A stretch of DNA of 64,000 nucleotides from Plasmodium relictum (lineage: Eukaryota; Apicomplexa; Aconoidasida; Haemosporida; Plasmodiidae): assembly GCF_900005765.1 (NCBI RefSeq), contig NC_041685.1, forward strand, positions 1,116,001 through 1,180,000, in the 5' to 3' direction. A program made the translations under genes and the position numbers. The notes under the pieces were generated by a model, which saw nothing but the letters and a program-made list of their open reading frames with translations, ran no database searches and was not told the origin of the DNA. The number at the start of each line of letters is the position of its first letter. The first letter of the stretch is position 1. Of the stretch, positions 21,821-32,550 are shown piece by piece.

Positions 21821-24800
21821 TTATTTGTTCATCATTTTAATTTGTTTTGAAATATTAAGTTTACTATTTTTACTTTCCATGACCTTTGATATATTAACAT
21901 AATATAAATTAAAATCTAGTCTTGAAGCTAATAATCTAAGTGAATATAATTTATCTCTTTTACTGTTTTTTGAATATATATACAAAAATTTATTTTCACT
22001 TAACAAAAGACAAATAAATTTATAAATATAGTTTCTATAATATTTTAATAGCATTTTAATATCTTTTATAGTTTTTTCTCCAATAATATTATAATTAATG
22101 TAATTATTAATATAATCAATATCGTTTTCAAAGCTTCCTTTTTCTTCTTTTCTCTCTTCCGTTAATTTTTTAATTTCTGCATAGTTTTCACAAACAGATG
22201 AGATTAACGCACTTGTTAAATTTATGAATCGAGTTATAATATCTAATATTTTATTTAAACAAGTATGTGTTTCATTATCAATATTATTTTTATTTGATTT
22301 ACTTATATTATTTCCATTTATATCATTATTATTATAAATACAAGAAAAATGATGCTCATTAGATGAATTATAAAAATCATTTATTCCTGTATTTAATGAA
22401 TTATTCAGATAATGAGATTCATCCTCAGAATAGTTGTTATGAGATGTGGCAATTAAGTCATTGTAACTTCCTAGAAATAAATCATATTGAATTTGAGTTA
22501 CATAATTGTAATGGGCTTGAATTAATTCGTCTAGATCATTACAAGAAAAAATTTTCTTTTTGAATTCCTGCCAATTTGTATCAATGACATCATAATAAAA
22601 ATATGATAAAATATTTTGAATGAAATGAAACATTTCATTTCTTATAATGTTGCAATAAGTAAATACAGAATTATAATAAACTAAATTAATAATTTTAAAT
22701 AAATGTGTAAATAAATACCACATATTGGATAATTCGCATAAAATTTTTTTTAGTTTTATTAATAGCACATTAATACTTTTATAAATATTTTTTATTTTTT
22801 TTGTAAATATAATATCTAATGGTTTTTCTACTAAGAAATCAAAAACTAAAACATCCCAACCAATATCTCCTCTTTTAATATTAAATTTTTCTATTGTTAA
22901 TTTTTTTATGATATTTTGATTTGACGTAAAAATAGAAGATGATTTTACACATAGGTCTAGTTTACTATTTAAGTAATGCCTTTTTAATTCTTCTGCATTC
23001 ATGTATAAATCAGTCTTCATATTATCAAAAATGGTTTCGAATAAATCTCCATCAACTAATAGGAGAAAATGACGAAATGCTTTAAAATGATCATACAAAT
23101 CATATTTCTTTATTAGTATAGAAATTAATTTTTTATTTTTTTTATCTGATATTTTTTTTATATAATAATCAATATTATCTATATAAATGTTAATGTCGTT
23201 TACTGAGAATATATCCATTATATTTTCTTCCTCACTACTACTGTAATTATCTAAAACATTATTATTTTGATTATTTATATTTTTTAATGCTTTATTTGAG
23301 ATAATATTATTGTTAGTTGAATTATTAGATAAAATACCATTACGCTGGTTAATATGGATTTTAATACTACTCATAGTATTCATAATGTTAGAATTATTAT
23401 TATTACTATATTCATTATCACCTATATTTTTACTATTTCCAAAAAAATTAATTAAGTATACACTTTTTCCTGTTAATAATATTTTTTTAGCTGTGTTAAC
23501 ACTTAAAAATAAAGGAATATTATTGTAATTTAAATAAAATTTATGTAACCATATTTCTTCTGAGCTTACATTATTATTAGTTGATATAAAAGTTTCACTG
23601 TACTTATCTTTTAATATACCTTTTTCTATCCACTTTTTTAAAATTTCATTTATCGGCTTTATGCATTTTTGCAAAATTTTTTTATAAATTTTTTGTTCTT
23701 CATAATCATATGTTTGTGATTTAGAATATAAAAAAGATAAAAAATTACAACCAATATTTCTTAATGATTCATCTATTACATTTACTAGAACTCGTAATAT
23801 TTTATATGACTCTTGTAATAATATGTATAATTTTTTTATACCAATATAAACAGTATTTTTATGTATATGCTCATTAATATCACTCTCAATATATGATAAT
23901 AATTTATAATATTCATTTATATATTCTCTTATGATTTGATATAATGCATCAATAACTAAACTTCCTTTTTTAACAACAGATATATTTTTTTTATTTTTTA
24001 TTATTTGATTTTTTGATAAATTCTTGTCTGGACATATTAATTTTTTATTTTCGAAATCATTCTCTACATTTTCATTAATATAATTATTATTATTATTGAT
24101 ATTGCTATTATCATTACTGGATATTTCATAATTTGATAAATCACTGTTATTATCATCATAAATACTAATTTTTTTACTATCGTTGTTAGATACATTTACG
24201 TATTTTTTAATTTTTCTAAATAAAATTCCTACATTACTAATATTATTTATTAAATGATGCGTTCCTATACTAACTTTTCTATTATATACACAAAAAATAT
24301 TTTCTTTTTTATTAAATTTTATATATTCTCCGTTAATACCTTGGAGTGGGTATATTAAATCTCGTAAAATAAAATTCTCTTCAATATCCAAATTATGAAA
24401 CTTATTATTTAATATTATATTTGCATATAGACTTTTATTTACTAAATTATTTTTATGATGAATTATATTTTCGTTTTTATTTTTCATTTCATGCATATCT
24501 TTTTTTACATTTTCTCTATTATGTAAAGATTCATTTTTTATTTTCTCATTTTGTAAAGCTAGACTATACCCATTTTCATTCTTATTTGCTAATCTTGATT
24601 TTCCATATTCTTCTCTGCTTTCTATGTTATTTTTATTAATATAATTTATGTTTTCGCTGGTAAAACTTGTATTTTTGTTAGAGTGATTTATATTTTCATC
24701 TATTATAACATTTTTATTGATGCTTTTTAAATTTTCATTAACATATTTTTTCTTTAATGATAATGAATCATCGTTTAATGAATTTCTTTTTTTTTCATTT

Positions 24801-25528
24801 TCATTTTGAAAATTATTATTCACATTAAAATGAGATACAGGATCATTGTTATTTATATATTCATTATTTCTATTTTCATCTTCATATGCTTTTAACTTTA
24901 ATAATATATGCAAAATATACTTGTAGTTTATATTACTTTCATCTAACTTTTTTAGCATTATACGTATTTTATTTAAAGTGATATTACTATTTTTTAAACA
25001 TAAATATTCGATTTCTTGTTTTATATTTTCATTTTCGTTATATTGTAAGACATTAAAATTTATAAGTGAGGAGAGAATTTTATTTAATTTATAAATTAAA
25101 TGCTTTACTAGAGATTTTTGTAATTCATCATCTAGATATTGATTGTTACTATTATTACTATTTGTACAAGCAATTTTTTTTGCTATGAAAAATAAATATT
25201 TTGCAAAATGTGTTATGCTTTTAAAATTCTCTTCTTTTTTTTTGAGGTTCTCTTCAAAATTATTTGCATTTTTATTTCTCATTTCTTTAGGTTCATTTTG
25301 CTTTCTTATATTATATTCATTATTTTTATTATAATTCATAACATCTTCATTTATATTAATTTTATTAGAATAATTTTCTTTATGAGTATATGTATTCCCA
25401 TTTTCTATCGTATTTTTTGTTATTTTATTAATATTATTCATATTTACCAAATTCCTATTTATTCCATTTGAATTTAACATATTAGTAGACGTAAGGTTAT
25501 TTATATTCATGTTTGAATTTAAATTCAT
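21821..25528 (-). CDS. Gamma-tubulin complex component 3 (GCP3/Spc98 family)
   Basis: A single exon of 1235 residues. The GRIP1 region starts near residue 385 with LRDLIYPLQGINGEYIKF, matching the 'LRDxLYVFQGIDGxYI' opening of GCP2/GCP3. Further on is KILLTGKSVYLINFFG (the GCP 'RKILLTGKYLN' motif, near residue 687), then the GRIP2 part: HFLLLVDGDLFETIFDNM, and RGDIGWDVLVFDF (near residue 900), the GDTGWDVFSLDY signature of GCP3. The C-terminus has LRLLASRLDFNLYY, again GCP3-like. GCPs nucleate microtubules by holding gamma-tubulin. Low-complexity Asn-rich inserts lie in the first 350 residues, near residues 440-480, and within the middle and C-terminal thirds. GCP2 is the main alternative; the GWDV block favours GCP3. 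Confidence 0.82.
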   Translation of the reverse strand: MNLNSNMNINNLTSTNMLNSNGINRNLVNMNNINKITKNTIENGNTYTHKENYSNKININEDVMNYNKNNEYNIRKQNEPKEMRNKNANNFEENLKKKEENFKSITHFAKYLFFIAKKIACTNSNNSNNQYLDDELQKSLVKHLIYKLNKILSSLINFNVLQYNENENIKQEIEYLCLKNSNITLNKIRIMLKKLDESNINYKYILHILLKLKAYEDENRNNEYINNNDPVSHFNVNNNFQNENEKKRNSLNDDSLSLKKKYVNENLKSINKNVIIDENINHSNKNTSFTSENINYINKNNIESREEYGKSRLANKNENGYSLALQNEKIKNESLHNRENVKKDMHEMKNKNENIIHHKNNLVNKSLYANIILNNKFHNLDIEENFILRDLIYPLQGINGEYIKFNKKENIFCVYNRKVSIGTHHLINNISNVGILFRKIKKYVNVSNNDSKKISIYDDNNSDLSNYEISSNDNSNINNNNNYINENVENDFENKKLICPDKNLSKNQIIKNKKNISVVKKGSLVIDALYQIIREYINEYYKLLSYIESDINEHIHKNTVYIGIKKLYILLQESYKILRVLVNVIDESLRNIGCNFLSFLYSKSQTYDYEEQKIYKKILQKCIKPINEILKKWIEKGILKDKYSETFISTNNNVSSEEIWLHKFYLNYNNIPLFLSVNTAKKILLTGKSVYLINFFGNSKNIGDNEYSNNNNSNIMNTMSSIKIHINQRNGILSNNSTNNNIISNKALKNINNQNNNVLDNYSSSEEENIMDIFSVNDINIYIDNIDYYIKKISDKKNKKLISILIKKYDLYDHFKAFRHFLLLVDGDLFETIFDNMKTDLYMNAEELKRHYLNSKLDLCVKSSSIFTSNQNIIKKLTIEKFNIKRGDIGWDVLVFDFLVEKPLDIIFTKKIKNIYKSINVLLIKLKKILCELSNMWYLFTHLFKIINLVYYNSVFTYCNIIRNEMFHFIQNILSYFYYDVIDTNWQEFKKKIFSCNDLDELIQAHYNYVTQIQYDLFLGSYNDLIATSHNNYSEDESHYLNNSLNTGINDFYNSSNEHHFSCIYNNNDINGNNISKSNKNNIDNETHTCLNKILDIITRFINLTSALISSVCENYAEIKKLTEERKEEKGSFENDIDYINNYINYNIIGEKTIKDIKMLLKYYRNYIYKFICLLLSENKFLYIYSKNSKRDKLYSLRLLASRLDFNLYYVNISKVMESKNSKLNISKQIKMMNK

Positions 25529-26996
25529 TTTTTATTCAAGAGAAAATACAAGAAAGAAAAAAGTTTTTTTTAAAGACATTTCTAGTATAATATGATTGAT
25601 ATTTTTGTTATACTTTTTTAATTTTTTATTTTTTTATTAATTTTTTACTTTTTGTTTATTTTATTTATTTATTTATTTATTTATTCATTTATTTATTTAT
25701 TTATTTTTTCTTTATATTAAATATATATATATATAAAAGTATTACAATTTTATTTAAGTATTAAAAAAGTTCTTTTTTAAGATACATGAGGTTATTTTAT
25801 GTATTTAAAATTTGTATCTTTTCATAATAATAATATACATTTTCAGTGAAAAAAAAAAAAATATATATATAAGAATGTGATTTTATATATAAATATATTT
25901 TACTAATAGATGAGTCTTATTAAAAATTATTTGAGTATTTTTTATTTTTCCTATATTATTACATAAAAATAAAATTATTTCTTTTTGTAAAAATCCTTTG
26001 GTAATTATGCTAAACATTTTTTTATTTCAGTGTAATATCTTTTTAAGAGTATTCATATGTTTCTTATAAAAAATATATTTTTTTTTAATGCACACATTTT
26101 TCTTATCGCAAAAATATATAAATTATTTGATACTATTTTATTATATAAAATAGTAAAAGAGAGAAAAACATTATAATTTAAAAGTATGATGAATTATATA
26201 AAATATATATAATGAAAATTTTATGAATTTTAAAGATATAAAGTGTAAAACAGAACTACTATAAGTCTTGATGTAAAAAAAAAATTTATAAATAAAAACT
26301 TTTGAAATACATATTAATATTTAATTATATATATATACAATTTTTTATCTATATATGAGCATATGTTAAATAAGGGAGCATTTATTTATAAAAAAAATAA
26401 AAAAAATTAATTCTCATAAGAGTTATAAAAAATATTTTTCTATTTTATTTTTTTTTAAATGCTATTGTAAATTTTTTTTTGGAATATATGACTCTGTGAA
26501 TTTTATATGTTATAAATTTTTTTTAAATTGTGAATTTCTTTAAAGAAAAAATTGTTATAATCCTTTTATTTTCATAGGATTTGTAATGAGCAATTTAAGA
26601 ATATCCATCTAATTAAAATTATAAATCATAAGATTATACATATTATTATATACATATATATATATGTTTATTTAATAAAATTTTTGTTAATTTTGCATAA
26701 ATGTATATTTATATATATATATATTTTTTTTTTTTTGTATTAAAATCCTTTATTCATTTTGGATGAAGTTACAAAGACAATAAAAAAAATTATATTTAAA
26801 AAAATATATGAACAAGAAAAAAAAGAAGAAAAAAAAAAAAAATCTAATTAGTCATAACTTGTGAATATTTGAAAGTATTCTTGAACATTGAAAAATTTGT
26901 TCCTTCAAATTTTTTTTTTTTTACAATGGATTTAAATAATTATAGTTTGAGATTTTTTCTATTTTTTTTTTTTTTTTTTGTTGTATATGTTGTTTA
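25529..26996. other. Intergenic, promoter region of GCP3 and 3' flank of MPP-beta
   Basis: No gene is seen. Contents: an (ATTT)n run at 25661-25706, a perfect 10-bp inverted repeat at 26131-26155, a TGCACAC site at about 26089, and a short hairpin AATCCT...AGGATT near 26560-26582. Otherwise A+T blocks. Confidence 0.5.
25661..25706. repeat. (ATTT)n microsatellite
   Basis: About 11 ATTT tetramers with one ATTC variant, upstream of GCP3. Confidence 0.85.
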
Positions 26997-28430
26997 TTAG
27001 TATCTTAACCAGTATGTTTTTTGTCTCAAATCTGTGTACTGGGGCATACCGTGTAAAGCTCCGATTGCAGCAACTGCTATATCTCTATCATGTAAATATT
27101 TCCATGCCACTCTTTTAACTTCTTCTGTATCAATTTCATTTAATCTTAAAATAAATTCAGCTAATGTTATTTTACGACCATATACTAGGATTTGCCTGGA
27201 AACTTCTTCAGCTAATGTAGAGCTGGATTCAAACATACTGATTAATTGTGTTTTTAATTGGATTTTGGCTAGTTCAACTTCTTCATCTGTTATACTGTAA
27301 CTTAATGATGTAATTCCAAACATAAGTTCACCAAGTGCATGCTCTACAGCTACTTCATCACATTGAACATAAAAGCCAAACAATCCAGTATTATTATAAC
27401 ATGTATTAAAAGAAGTAAAATAATCAGCACAGCCTACTGTCATTTTATTACATATATTATTAATGGTTCTATTAGCTGATAATTTTCCTGGTAAAACTCC
27501 TTCTTCATTTTTTTTATAACTTCCAATTATACATTGCATTAACATAAATGTTATAGAATCAGGAGATTTCCATTCAACTCCTTCAAATGCAACAGCTACG
27601 TGAGCACTTGGCCCTGAATCGTCATCTCTTATTATAATTTCAGAACCACAGAAAAAAGGTTTTTCATCTAAACTTTTTAAAATACTTTTTTGTTGAGGTT
27701 TTAAATGACTAAAATTTTTTTCAGCTAACTTCACAACTTCTTCATGATCCACATCACCAACAGCACATAAAACCATTCTATCTGAAGTATAATTCTTTTG
27801 AATATATTTTATGATATCTTGTCTCTTCATATTTTTTATATTTTCTACTGGTCCTAATATGGTATATCCTAATGGATGATCTCTAAATGCAGTCATATGC
27901 AATTTATCAAAAATGACTTCATCTTTTGACTTTTCTACTTCTTCCATTTCCCTTAATATTACATGCTTTTCCATTTCAATTAAATTTTCATCAAATACAC
28001 TATTAGTTAAAATATCACTTAATAATTCTATACACCATTTTATATCTTCTTTAAAACATTTACAATAATAACCAGTTTGTTCTCTTGCTGTATATGCATT
28101 TAAATGAGCTCCCATATTTTCAATCTCTTTTTCTAATTGAATTCTATTCCTTTTTTTTGTTCCTTTAAATATCATATGTTCTAGAAAATGAGCTACTCCA
28201 TTATTAAATTTATTTTCATATTTACTACCACTACTAATCCATATTCCAATAGTTGGTATTTCACAACTATTTTTTACTGTTGCTATTTTTAATTTATTCG
28301 GTAATTCACTTACTTTTGTTATAGGCTGGTTAATTATTTCTTGTGCTAAATTATAACTATTATAGTTACGAGAAAAAACATTTTTTTTATTTATCACAGA
28401 TATAATATTTTGAAACTTTTTCTTAAACAT
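26997..28430 (-). CDS. Mitochondrial processing peptidase beta subunit (MPP-beta)
   Basis: A single exon of 477 residues. It removes presequences from imported proteins in the mitochondrial matrix. The inverted zinc motif HFLEH is at residues 81-85, with the distal zinc ligand Glu161 exactly 76 residues after His85 (H-x-x-E-H-(x)76-E). The presequence is basic (MFKKKFQNIISVINKKNVFSRNYNS). The conserved blocks GVAHFLEHMIFKGT, MGAHLNAYTAREQT and the C-terminal DRDIAVAAIGALHGMP are intact, so it is the catalytic beta rather than alpha or a degenerate core protein. In some lineages the same protein doubles as the complex III core 1 subunit. Base composition is markedly less AT-rich than its neighbours, as expected for a well-conserved enzyme. 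From memory, its P. falciparum orthologue sits next to the same set of genes on chromosome 9. Confidence 0.95.
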   Translation of the reverse strand: MFKKKFQNIISVINKKNVFSRNYNSYNLAQEIINQPITKVSELPNKLKIATVKNSCEIPTIGIWISSGSKYENKFNNGVAHFLEHMIFKGTKKRNRIQLEKEIENMGAHLNAYTAREQTGYYCKCFKEDIKWCIELLSDILTNSVFDENLIEMEKHVILREMEEVEKSKDEVIFDKLHMTAFRDHPLGYTILGPVENIKNMKRQDIIKYIQKNYTSDRMVLCAVGDVDHEEVVKLAEKNFSHLKPQQKSILKSLDEKPFFCGSEIIIRDDDSGPSAHVAVAFEGVEWKSPDSITFMLMQCIIGSYKKNEEGVLPGKLSANRTINNICNKMTVGCADYFTSFNTCYNNTGLFGFYVQCDEVAVEHALGELMFGITSLSYSITDEEVELAKIQLKTQLISMFESSSTLAEEVSRQILVYGRKITLAEFILRLNEIDTEEVKRVAWKYLHDRDIAVAAIGALHGMPQYTDLRQKTYWLRY

Positions 28431-31051
28431 TTTTTAAAGAAAATTATATTAAGAAAAAAAATATATACATATATATATGAGATATTGTAAAATATTCTTT
28501 ATTTTAAATCTTCAGTAATTAAAATAAATAAATAAAATAATTATATATTCTTGTTATCGAAATTAAAAATATCAGCGTTATTGAAAATAAATCAAATGAT
28601 ACAAATAAATAGAATTAATTCATATATAAAGAGAGAAAGATAATATTTTTTAAATAAAAAAAACATAAATAAAAAAAAGAAAAAAAAAAAAAAAAGAAAT
28701 ATATAATTGAAAAAAGAGATTATTTATTTTACAAAAATAAAAAAAATAAAAAAATTTAAACAAAAAATAAAGCATTTTTATATAATCAAAAAAGATGTAT
28801 AAAAAAAATATTAAAATATATTAAAAATTATCATTTTATAAAATAAATATAAAATAAGTATTATATTATTGAATAAAAAATTTAAATATCGATAAAAAAT
28901 TAATATACTAAAAACATTTGTATATATATAAAATACAAAATTATATTTATAAAACAAAGCTCAAAAAATGTAATGTATAAAAAATAAAATAAAATAAATG
29001 AATGAATAAATGAAGAGGCAATTTAACATAATTTTATAACATTTTCAAAACATTAAATATATATATATATATATATATTAGAAAAAAACGAAAAAATTAG
29101 AAATTAGTTCTTTTTCATACTATTTAAAAATATTTACATATATAGATTTTTTATTAATTTAGCAAAAAAAGAAACGTATATAAAATAATTTATTTTTATT
29201 TTTTTTTCATATATATATAGGATTTCAGTTTTTTATTATTTTTATAATAACAAAAAATTTTCTAAATAAAAGCAAAATTTAATTATATTAGATTTTAAAA
29301 AAAAGTAAAAGAAAAAATGAAAAATACATAGTCTTTATTCTTTGAAGAAAAACAGTAAATCACATGCTATATTTATAACTGAAGAAAGACAAATTATTTC
29401 TATTTACATGATGGATTTTTAAAATAAAATTAGAATTAAAAAAAATAAAAATATTCTCTTCATATTCAATTAAATTATCTTTAAAATTTTAGAGAAATTA
29501 AAAAGAAAAAAAAAAAAGCATACCTAGAAGTTGGGATATGTACAAATGCTTTTCTTTAAAATATAAAAAAATTTATTATATCTTTATAATTATTTAGGAG
29601 AAAGGAATATTGTATCTTTTTTTTTTTGTAAGTTTTATTTTTTAAACATTATGTTCACAGAAAAGTTAAAAGAAATTTTAAATTTATTATATTTTTAATA
29701 CGTTAGTGTTTTTAAAAAAATGTTTAATTAAAATAATTCGCAGTTCTTTTTGATTAATTCTATTGATATAATTTTTTATTAATCGTATCAAAGTAATGGT
29801 TAAATGAAATTATTAATATAAATATATTTTATTTTTCTACTATGATTTTTTATTTATACTTTTTGTTATGCCATTTTAACTTATATTGTTACATTTTAAG
29901 AAAATATTTTATTTTATTCTATTCATATATTAGGATAAATTATAAACAATTTATATATTTATACTTATTTTTTTTAATTTAAATTATCTAAAAAAGTGAA
30001 GAAAAAAATGCTTTATATTTAATCATACTTCAATTATTTATATAATCCTAACATTGGCACTAATAATTATTAGGTAATTTATTATAAAAATATTATTCAC
30101 TTATTTAATGAAAAAAATTTAAATAATACAAAATTTTAATTATGATTTATATTGTAACAATAAAGGTAGTTTGAATTCGACTGAGAAATATTATAAATAT
30201 AGAAATATTTTTGATTCTAATATATTTAGTTAGACTTATTAAAATAAATTTTTAATTAATAAATATTTTTTAAAGAAAATTTAGTTTCAATGAAGATGGA
30301 ATATATAATTTTATTGTTTTTTATAAAATTAAGTATAAAGAAAGAAAAAAAAAAAATTATATAAGAAAAAAATTTTAAATTATTACTACAGTACTGATTT
30401 ATTTCTATCCTTTTTTTAGAAATAGGAAATAAAATAGACGCACAAATAATTAAGTGTCTAAAAAAATGAATGAGTGATAAATAGACAATTTAAAAAATAA
30501 AAACAAATAAATAAAACTATATGAATAATAGAAAAAAGAAATTTTAATTAAAAAAAAATAAAAATAATAAAAAAATAAATTTACGAAAATATTTTTTATA
30601 TAGTAAAAAATAATATATATAAATGTATTTAAATTTCTTTATACGTTGTTGTTTTCTTTTTTAATACTCATCTATATTATTTGAAGTGTTTATTACTTTT
30701 TCTCAAAAGTAAAATTAAAAAAATTAAGTAATTCTTTTTTTTTCTTATATATATAGATTTTTCCAAAAAATAAATTCTTAAATTTCAATTTGTGTGAATA
30801 AAGTTCATTTTTTTTATTACATTTTTTTATAAAATTTTATCTAAAAAAAATTATAAAGTTTCATTATAAATAAAAAGAAATTTAAAATAATAAAGAAGCT
30901 AAGGAAATTGTCAAAGTATCAAAATATTACGTAAATACATTATAAAAGCTATGAAGTGTTAAGATATTAAACATTAATATTCATATAAAAGTACAAACAA
31001 AAGAAAAAAAAATAAAATAAATAGTGTTTTTTTTTTTTTCTTTCTTGAAAT
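28431..31051. other. Long gene-free region (2.6 kb) between MPP-beta and TFIIA-gamma
   Basis: Both flanking genes are on the minus strand, so it holds the MPP-beta promoter and the TFIIA-gamma 3' flank. It is almost wholly A and T, with no satellite-like periodicity I could see. Small less AT-rich patches occur at about 29341-29415, 29521-29550, 30045-30075 and 30160-30190. No frame of coding character was found on either strand. Confidence 0.5.
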
Positions 31052-31739
31052 CTATATATCTATCGATTTTATTTTTAATAAAGGTACATGTAAAATAATT
31101 TTTTTAAAAGTTAGAAAAGCATTTTCTACGTAGAATAATTGTATATTATTTTCTTTTTTTGAATTTATTAATTTTCCTTTAATATTCCATTTATTTACTT
31201 TAGATTCTTTTATTTCACTTAGAATCTCAATTATTGCCTATTTTGAAAAAAAAAACAGATAAAAAATATATATTAATTTTATATTTATTTAAATTCTTTT
31301 ATTATCGTTAAATTTTGAGTGTGTTTTAATTTCTCTATAACTTTTTTTTTTTTTTTTTTTAAAAACAACTTACTAGTTGAAATGAATAAAGAATTCTATT
31401 ATATAAGTTTTTATTTATAATTTTTTTCTGTAAATAAATATTAAGAATGTATATTAGTGATTCACCCAATGTTAAATGTAAATGAGTTTCATCAATTAGA
31501 GAAATTTTTTTATGATAACATTTTCCATTGAATTTATTAAGATTTATACAAAAATATTTCTTATAGTTATTTTTCTTATCTTCATTTGTTTTATGAAAGC
31601 TTTCTAAAATAGATCCATCAAAATTTTTATTTTTTTTATAGTTGTAATTTTTGCATTCACTAGAATGTTTAATTAGTGGAGATGGAATACTATCTTCATT
31701 AATGTTTTCAAAAGTCTGAATAAAATATTTGTCATCCAT
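31052..31739 (-). CDS. TFIIA small (gamma) subunit, divergent, two exons
   Basis: Joined model: exon 1 31739-31374, exon 2 31237-31052 (donor CTA|GTAAGT, acceptor AAATAG|GCA, phase 0), giving 183 residues. After an N-terminal extension of about 90 residues comes LGESLIYILNIYLQKKIINKNLYNRILYSFQ, which lines up with the four-helix start of TFIIA-gamma (LGxSLQESLDELIQ...I.P.LA..VL..FD). The second exon continues AIIEILSEIKESKVNKWNIKGKL and ENAFLTFKKI, matching the helix that ends in V..K...kGkl and the beta-barrel 'Y.F.DNVWTF' segment. TFIIA binds TBP and stabilises it on promoters. The core is highly diverged and the N-terminal extension is unusual. The fit of helix and barrel order across the intron is good, but a profile search should confirm it. 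Confidence 0.68.
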
Positions 31740-32550
31740 TCATTAAAAAGGGGGAAAAAAAAAAATAAAATAAAATATAAATATAAATAAATAAGAAAAA
31801 TATCAAATTATATATTACAATATATATAAACTTTATAGTGAGCATCAGCTAGAGGCTATAGTTCATATTTTGTTTATTTATATCATCTTTTTATTTAAAA
31901 AACTTTTTTTTCCCCTCATTAATGTCATTAATTTACATTTTTTTTTTAAATTTTATAAATATTTTATATATTATATATATTTTCTTCTTTTCTTTTTATT
32001 AATTTTATATTACAGCAATTTTTTTATATGCACACGAAGATACATTTTAAAATTAAGGTTTGAAAAAATATTCTTATGCTTAATATTAGAATTTTTATAA
32101 TAGAAATGAAAATATTCAATATATTATTATAAAACAACATCAAATAGAGTAAATTATTTTTTTTTTTTTCCCCTTAATTATAAAAAAAAAAAAGAAAAAC
32201 TAAAATAAAAAAAAAAAAAAAAAAAAAATGGTTAAAAATAAGTATATAAAAAAACAGATTAATATAAAACGGATATATCCATTAACTAAAAATTAAAATG
32301 AGGGAAATAATGAGCTTTTATGTGAAAAGACAGAAAAAAATTAAAGTATGCGGATAAGATTATAAAAAAAAAAAAAAAAGGAAAAAAAAGAAATAGATGT
32401 TATGCATTATTAAAATTTTATTTTTTTAAATTGTTTTTGTGAATGTATACTTCATTTTTTCTTAATTTAATAATTATATATATTTATAAATATCATAAAT
32501 ATATATATATATATTAATGTTTTTTTATATTATCTTTTTTTTTTTATATT
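31740..32550. other. Divergent promoter region (TFIIA-gamma / delta-tubulin)
   Basis: No gene is seen. A strikingly GC-rich short island bounded by inverted TATAG/CTATA lies at 31834-31860, and a 10-base palindrome GGATATATCC at 32271-32280. Poly(A) of about 19 bases ends at 32228. Confidence 0.5.

Noticed and set aside
21821-25528. Several short plus-strand frames inside GCP3
   Set aside because: They are antisense shadows of the GCP3 exon and show no family features.
30140-30190. Possible C/D-box snoRNA (ATGATTT then CTGA)
   Set aside because: The C-box word has mismatches at essential positions, the spacing is short and there is no closing stem.
28431-31051. Centromere candidate because of a 2.6-kb gene-free AT-rich block
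   Set aside because: No internal repeat array or sharp composition step to near-pure A+T was visible relative to other gaps here, and two other gaps (49.8-52.3 and 56.0-58.8 kb) are equally long.
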